This document shows, piece by piece, positions 5,472 to 9,283 of a stretch of 9,283 bases of DNA. The DNA is from Spirochaetales bacterium (GTDB lineage Bacteria; Spirochaetota; Spirochaetia; SZUA-6), in the NCBI GenBank assembly GCA_003233545.1, contig QILZ01000283.1, positions 1-9,283 on the forward strand. Direction: 5' to 3'. A program made the translations under genes and the position numbers. Position 1 is the first letter of the stretch, and each line of letters starts with the position of its first letter. A model generated the notes under the pieces. It saw only the letters and a list, made by a program, of their open reading frames with translations, made no database searches and was not told the DNA's origin.

Positions 5472-6677
5472 TTATAAGATTTCCTTCTGCCAGTACAGAT
5501 CTCTTGCAAAGAGGGCAGCCCCGTATGCCTCGTGAATCTGTAAGTAATCAGAAAAAACCAGTTCGAAATCGGACAGCATTTCCGAAAACACTCTTTCCCT
5601 TACCCTCTGGTAGATTGCATCCCGCAAATAATCCGCAAGTATTGCATTCGGTCCTGTAATAATAATTTTTCGGGGATTAAAAAGCAGAAGCACATTGGAG
5701 CAGGCATCACCGATAAAGGAACCGATCCCGGAAAGCACCGATTGAGTAAATTTGTCTCCATTTTCGGCAGCTTCGAATACTTCTCTGAGATTCTGAAATT
5801 CTTCTCTGTGAAAATCATTTCTATGCAGCGAGGACACAACAACTTCCCGCATCTTGTCGTTTAGTCTGTGAAGAATTCCATCCAGGGAAGCGACTGTTTC
5901 AAGGCAGCCGACATAACCGCAATGGCAGCGATAACCTGACGGTTCAACTATGATATGCCCTATTTCTCCTGCAAATCCGTGACAACCCTTAAATATCTCG
6001 CCGTTTACAACCAGACCGCCGCCGACACCCCTGCCCAGATGAAGAAGAAAGAAATTCTTTGTCCCTTTTCCCTTTCCATTATTCTTCTCGTAATACGTAA
6101 CGGTTCTTGCCACATCTTCTATTACAACGGGGATATTATATTTATCCTCTATAAGCTCCCTTATATTAATATGTTTAATCCCGGGAATACGAAGACCCCG
6201 GAGCCATATTCCCCGGTCCGAATCGATAATTCCCGGAACACCTATTCCTATCGCCCGTATTTTCTTCTTATCAGGTTGGTTCTCCTGCAGAAATCTGTTA
6301 AGAGAGTCAAGAATATCATTCAGAAAGGGATTAAAGTTCTCATTGGAATCACCCTCCCCTTTTCCGGTTGGAAAGCGTTTTTCATTTACAGTCCCGTTTA
6401 CTGAATCCAGCAGAATTATATTGATCGCTGCCAAATCAGCGGATATACCGAGAAAATACCCGGAATCAGGATTTATATGGTAGAAATTAGAGGGACGGCC
6501 GCGTTTTGCCTGACTTTCTTCGAGAGCCTCGATGAGATCTTTTTTCTCCAGTATCTCGACGATCGAAGAGACTACGAACGAACTAAGCTGTGTCTCATCG
6601 GCGATATCACGCTTGGTAGCTTTTTCTTTCCTCAACAGAAACTTAAGTGTTTCAATCTCGTTCCGCGTTAAATTCAT
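5472..6677 (-). CDS. ROK-family transcriptional repressor
   Basis: A 401-residue ROK regulator (NagC/XylR type), standard length. An N-terminal MarR-like winged helix covers about 1-65, ending in the characteristic KRGRPS. The sugar-binding ROK domain contains GIGVPGIID (144-152), LGRGVGGGL (214-222), the GFAGEIGH signature (234-241) and the zinc-site cysteines C251, C253 and C258 in CHCGYVGCLE. D188 (IEDVA) takes the catalytic aspartate position, but the N-terminal phosphate loop reads GISADL rather than DxGGT, as expected for a repressor rather than a kinase. The ligand should be a sugar or sugar phosphate related to the flanking enzymes. Its ATG overlaps the TGA of the dehydrogenase gene (ATGA), so it is translated with the operon it probably controls, giving feedback. 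The candidate operator at 9042-9059 is an obvious target. Confidence 0.9.
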   Translation of the reverse strand: MNLTRNEIETLKFLLRKEKATKRDIADETQLSSFVVSSIVEILEKKDLIEALEESQAKRGRPSNFYHINPDSGYFLGISADLAAINIILLDSVNGTVNEKRFPTGKGEGDSNENFNPFLNDILDSLNRFLQENQPDKKKIRAIGIGVPGIIDSDRGIWLRGLRIPGIKHINIRELIEDKYNIPVVIEDVARTVTYYEKNNGKGKGTKNFFLLHLGRGVGGGLVVNGEIFKGCHGFAGEIGHIIVEPSGYRCHCGYVGCLETVASLDGILHRLNDKMREVVVSSLHRNDFHREEFQNLREVFEAAENGDKFTQSVLSGIGSFIGDACSNVLLLFNPRKIIITGPNAILADYLRDAIYQRVRERVFSEMLSDFELVFSDYLQIHEAYGAALFARDLYWQKEIL

Positions 6678-7714
6678 ATTCGTACCGGTTTTGCCTCTTC
6701 TGCGCTTCTGTAAATTGCCAGAATTATTTCCACTGACTTCATGGCTTCCTTTCCATCTACAAGAAGTTTTTCTTTACCATCCAGGGCTTTTACAAAGTTT
6801 TCGAATTGTCTCCTGTGACCGGTAAAATCTATGGCTGATGGGTCGGATGCTCCTCCTCCTGTCTTATTACACATGCCGAAATTCATCATTACTTCTTCAT
6901 CGTCTTTTGTCCGGTCCTTAAAGCTCCAGATATTAAAATGATCCTCTTCCAGGACCGCGCTCCCCTTAGTGCCCGATATCTCTATACGCTTTAAGAATCC
7001 GGGATAGACAGCTGTAGAGCCCTCTATTACCCCCATAGCACCATTCTTAAAAAGCAGGGCAGCTACTGCAGTATCTTCCACCTCTATTCTTTTATGTCCG
7101 AGCAGCCCTTTGTATGCCTGAACGGAGTCCACAGCCCCCATGTACCACTGGAGAAGATCGATAGCATGTATCGACTGGTTCATCAAAGCACCTCCTCCAT
7201 CCAGGGCTTTAGTCCCCTTCCATCCGCCCTCGTCGTAGTACTTCTGGCTCCTGAACCATTTTATATATGCATCTCCAAGAACCAGTCTGCCGAATTTATC
7301 CTTTTCCATTGCACTTTTAAGAACCCTTGCCGCATCGAAAAATCGCGACTGGAAGACCCCTGCAAGCTGCAAATTCTTTCTTTCGAAAACTTCTATTATC
7401 CTTAAGCATCCTTTAATTGTTATCTCGAGCGGTTTTTCGATAACTGCATGTTTCCCCGCTTCTGCAATCTTTAAAGCCTGGTCGAGGTGTGTACCTGACG
7501 GTGTACAAACAGTCACAATATCCATCTCAGGATCATCGAGGAAAGCCCTGAAATCAGTATATCCTCTGCAGCCGTATTTCTCTGCAAAATTCTTTGCCCT
7601 GTCTTCGTTCCTCGAGTAACAAGCTGCAAGTTTGCCGCCATCCATCGACTTTACTGCCTCTGCATGAAAGTTTGCAATCATTCCTGTTCCTGAAATACCA
7701 AATCCATAACTCAT
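6674..7714 (-). CDS. Gfo/Idh/MocA-family NAD(P)-dependent oxidoreductase
   Basis: A 346-residue sugar or cyclitol dehydrogenase, usual length. The N-terminal Rossmann fold has GTGMIA (9-14), and the family's EKP motif is at 93-95 with K94 as the conserved active-site lysine. The C-terminal domain has GGGALMNQSIHAIDLLQW (173-190), with H183 and D186 in the active-site helix. Asn179 stands where many members have Asp; this is common in the sugar-modifying branch. Such enzymes oxidise a ring hydroxyl to a ketone using NAD(P), a product that the neighbouring aminotransferase could aminate. Its start overlaps the aminotransferase stop by four bases (ATGA), and it ends in an ATGA overlap with the ROK gene. 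Its ribosome site (AAAGAGA) is weak, consistent with translational coupling. Substrate unknown. Confidence 0.9.
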   Translation of the reverse strand: MSYGFGISGTGMIANFHAEAVKSMDGGKLAACYSRNEDRAKNFAEKYGCRGYTDFRAFLDDPEMDIVTVCTPSGTHLDQALKIAEAGKHAVIEKPLEITIKGCLRIIEVFERKNLQLAGVFQSRFFDAARVLKSAMEKDKFGRLVLGDAYIKWFRSQKYYDEGGWKGTKALDGGGALMNQSIHAIDLLQWYMGAVDSVQAYKGLLGHKRIEVEDTAVAALLFKNGAMGVIEGSTAVYPGFLKRIEISGTKGSAVLEEDHFNIWSFKDRTKDDEEVMMNFGMCNKTGGGASDPSAIDFTGHRRQFENFVKALDGKEKLLVDGKEAMKSVEIILAIYRSAEEAKPVRI

Positions 7715-8955
7715 TTTTTTTCTCTTTCGTAATAATCAGCCGTTTTTTCCGTTGCCCTTATCATATCATCGATATCTTCCTCTGTGTAGAATTCAGTAAT
7801 GTTTAAGTTGAAAGTATGCTCGAAGGCATCCTCCGCATTGGGGCACAATCCCCTTTGATAATCAAGGTTAGATCCAAGGTCTTTGGAAACAAAAGGAATC
7901 ATACTTTTCGGGAAAGCACTTCTCTTTCGGAAAATATCATACATGTAAATCGGCATTCCTCCTGTGATCATGTTGGGTTTGGAAGGGATTCCTTCGGCTT
8001 CGAGTGCACGACAGAACTCTGCAACGGGAACGTTAATGACATCCGGATCGATCCTCACTACAAGGAGAAAAAAAGAATGTGTGCTGTATTCAGGAATTTT
8101 CTGCGGAATAATACCTTTGATTTCCGAAAGTCCCTTTACAAGACGCATCCCGAGCTTGTTTCTCCTTTTAACAATACTCTCGACTTTTTTCAGCTGCCCT
8201 ATTGCAACTGCACCCTGAAGTTCCGACATCTGGTAATTCGGTGCAAGAAAATAAGGATTTCTCTTTCTTCCGTCTCTGAAGTAACATTTATCGATGAACA
8301 GCCTGATATTCTCCTCGAGATCTTCCCTGCCGGTCATCACCATTCCTCCTGATCCAGTTGTTATAAGCTTGAAATGGTTCAGGCTGAACGCGGAAACATC
8401 TCCGAAGGTTCCGCATAGCTTTCCCTTGTATTTTGTATAGTGGGCCTGTGCGCAGTCTTCTATCAGCGGAAGGTTGTGTTTCGCTGCGATTTTCATCAGA
8501 CTGTCAAGTTCTGCAGGTAATCCTGCGTGGTGGACAACGAGAATTGCCCCGGTCTTCCTGTTTATTAGATTTTCCACACTTTCAGGATCCATGTTGTAAG
8601 TTTCCGGGTCGATGTCCGCAAAGCGGGGTACAAGAAGTTGATACAGAATTCCTGTTAAAGTTCCCATGTCAGTGACAGAAGATGTTATCACTTCGGTACC
8701 GGGTGCCAGCTGCAGCGAGCCGAGGGCAATGTGTACCGCTGCAGTTCCGGAAGAACATCCGCTGCAGTATTTCATTCCGTACATGGATATCATCATCTTT
8801 TCCATTTGCCTTACCTTGGTTCCGAAAACATAGAAAAGAATGTCGCTGTCCAGTGCCTCCAATACCTCCTTTTTTTCGTCTTCACCAATACGGCTACCTG
8901 ACCCGAAGGGTTTAGTTTTTGTTTTTCTACCGCCGAAAACGGCAAGTTTTTCCAT
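7711..8955 (-). CDS. DegT/DnrJ/EryC1/StrS-family PLP aminotransferase
   Basis: A 414-residue fold-type I PLP enzyme of the sugar aminotransferase family. Visible features are the phosphate-binding SSGTAA (68-73), the cofactor-ring aspartate D167 in EDCAQAH, the internal aldimine lysine K196 in SLNHFKLITTGSGG, and NYQMSELQGAVAIGQL (240-255), a standard DegT signature. It should transfer an amino group between glutamate or glutamine and a keto-sugar or keto-cyclitol. The catalytic segment SLNHFKL differs from the common SFH..K..T form but keeps the lysine. AGAGGA (minus strand, 8961-8966) lies five bases before the ATG. It is the first gene after the operon promoter and is translationally coupled by ATGA to the dehydrogenase, strongly suggesting the two act on the same sugar. 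Direction, synthesis or breakdown, is not decided by sequence; the permease upstream favours use of an imported compound. Confidence 0.9.
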   Translation of the reverse strand: MEKLAVFGGRKTKTKPFGSGSRIGEDEKKEVLEALDSDILFYVFGTKVRQMEKMMISMYGMKYCSGCSSGTAAVHIALGSLQLAPGTEVITSSVTDMGTLTGILYQLLVPRFADIDPETYNMDPESVENLINRKTGAILVVHHAGLPAELDSLMKIAAKHNLPLIEDCAQAHYTKYKGKLCGTFGDVSAFSLNHFKLITTGSGGMVMTGREDLEENIRLFIDKCYFRDGRKRNPYFLAPNYQMSELQGAVAIGQLKKVESIVKRRNKLGMRLVKGLSEIKGIIPQKIPEYSTHSFFLLVVRIDPDVINVPVAEFCRALEAEGIPSKPNMITGGMPIYMYDIFRKRSAFPKSMIPFVSKDLGSNLDYQRGLCPNAEDAFEHTFNLNITEFYTEEDIDDMIRATEKTADYYEREKK

Positions 8956-9019
8956 TCCAATCCTCTCTTTTTAATAAAATATTTCTGTTATTAAAGTAAT
9001 AATAGATTGATTAAGGCTA

Positions 9020-9047
9020 ATATTAAATATATTTAGGTTCCTGTCAA
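9020..9047 (-). promoter_or_regulatory. Candidate promoter of the sugar operon
   Basis: On the minus strand a perfect TTGACA (9042-9047) is followed after 16 bases by TAATAT (9020-9025), 65 bases before the aminotransferase ATG. The -10 is imperfect in an AT-rich region, so the exact start is uncertain. The -35 is one arm of the inverted repeat listed next. Confidence 0.45.
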
Positions 9048-9059
9048 GATTTATTGACA
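9042..9059. promoter_or_regulatory. Inverted repeat TGTCAA-N6-TTGACA, candidate ROK operator
   Basis: Two perfect 6-base arms, TGTCAA (9042-9047) and TTGACA (9054-9059), flank GATTTA. One arm is the -35 box of the operon promoter, so a protein bound here would exclude RNA polymerase. The local repressor is the ROK protein of the same operon. The site does not match a ROK consensus that I know, so the link rests on position. Confidence 0.4.
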
Positions 9060-9116
9060 AATTATTTATAATTTTCAGGTTTATTTCCCTGCATGTGTAC
9101 ATGACTTTCTAAAACC

Positions 9117-9283
9117 CTAAAATTTCAGACCTGTAGTTGCTATACCCTTTATAACAAATCTCTGGAGAAAGAGGTAAATAATGATCAGTGGCATCGTAGC
9201 AATCGATGTTGCCGCCATAAGCGGACCAAAATTAATGTGGTAGGGGTCTTTAAAAAAAGCAATGCCTACCGGTATGGTTCTTA
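9117..9283 (-). CDS. ABC sugar transporter permease (C-terminal end only)
   Basis: Only the last 54 codons lie in the window; the gene continues beyond the right edge. The segment starts RTIPVGIAFFKD, then has NFGPLMAATSIATMPLII as the final membrane helix, and ends in QRFVIKGIATTGLKF before TAG (9117-9119). This is the characteristic tail of the MalG/UgpE-type inner-membrane permease of CUT1 carbohydrate importers, where the final R-F-V-x-G-I/L segment faces the cytoplasm. The EAA loop that contacts the ATPase lies outside the window. Its position upstream of the aminotransferase operon suggests that the imported sugar feeds those enzymes; the substrate is unknown. Confidence 0.85.
   Translation of the reverse strand, partial: RTIPVGIAFFKDPYHINFGPLMAATSIATMPLIIIYLFLQRFVIKGIATTGLKF

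Larger units (their letters stand above)
8956..9116. other. Gap between permease and aminotransferase genes
   Basis: This AT-rich gap has no reading frame of note. It holds the candidate promoter and operator described separately, plus a short 5-bp stem CATGT-GT-ACATG (9093-9104). I see no stem with T-run that would end the permease transcript, so read-through from the transporter genes is possible. Confidence 0.5.

Noticed and set aside
5955..6404. Plus-strand 149-codon open frame
   Set aside because: It is antisense to the ROK gene, has no ribosome binding site and no recognisable domain.
7816..8352. Plus-strand 178-codon open frame
   Set aside because: It lies entirely antisense to the aminotransferase gene, whose motifs are all present. 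The plus-strand translation shows no domain and has the composition of a shadow frame.
1..9283. CRISPR arrays, tRNA or rRNA genes, riboswitches
   Set aside because: I saw no regularly spaced direct repeats, no tRNA-like cloverleaf sequence and no conserved riboswitch core on either strand. Small structured RNAs cannot be excluded by eye.

Overview
The window reads as accessory chromosome from an anaerobic or microaerophilic bacterium of moderate to low GC. It carries an Rrf2 Fe-S-type regulator, ferredoxin and DUF1858 proteins, and a sugar locus with a ROK repressor, a Gfo/Idh dehydrogenase, a DegT aminotransferase and a CUT1 ABC permease. That mix would suit a spirochaete or a similar carbohydrate-fermenting anaerobe. 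This is an inference from gene content; nothing here proves the taxon. All calls come from reading the sequence, without database searches.

Region 1 (1 to about 795) has no intact gene. It is AT-rich and holds an 18-nt imperfect inverted repeat, a minus-strand remnant of an ExeA/TniB-like transposon-associated AAA ATPase, a perfect 13-bp hairpin inside that remnant, and a 12-bp palindrome. It looks like the eroded end of a mobile element.

Region 2 (about 797 to 3211, plus strand) is a compact four-gene cassette. It encodes an Rrf2 regulator with the three-cysteine motif, an HD-domain protein with an N-terminal zinc ribbon, a ferredoxin with an extra conserved-looking C-terminal domain, and a free-standing DUF1858 (ScdA_N-like) domain. 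The Rrf2 promoter carries two overlapping palindromes built from TAGTA/TACTA half-sites, a likely autoregulatory operator. Gene content suggests a redox-, NO- or Fe-S-stress response, but no hallmark enzyme such as Hcp is present to fix the role.

Region 3 (3311 to 4401, plus strand) is a two-gene unit: a multi-pass membrane protein with a Cys-Cys-x-His-His motif, and a membrane-anchored extracytoplasmic protein with histidine motifs. Metal handling is plausible but unproven.

Region 4 (4438 to 9283, minus strand) converges on region 3. Transcription order is ABC sugar permease (only its end is in the window), a 161-bp gap with a promoter and candidate operator, DegT/DnrJ/EryC1 aminotransferase, Gfo/Idh oxidoreductase, ROK repressor and D-2-hydroxyacid dehydrogenase. 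The first two junctions are 4-base ATGA overlaps. Together they suggest uptake and interconversion of an unusual sugar, amino sugar or cyclitol under ROK control: an oxidised sugar would be made by the dehydrogenase and aminated, or an amino sugar deaminated, by the PLP enzyme.
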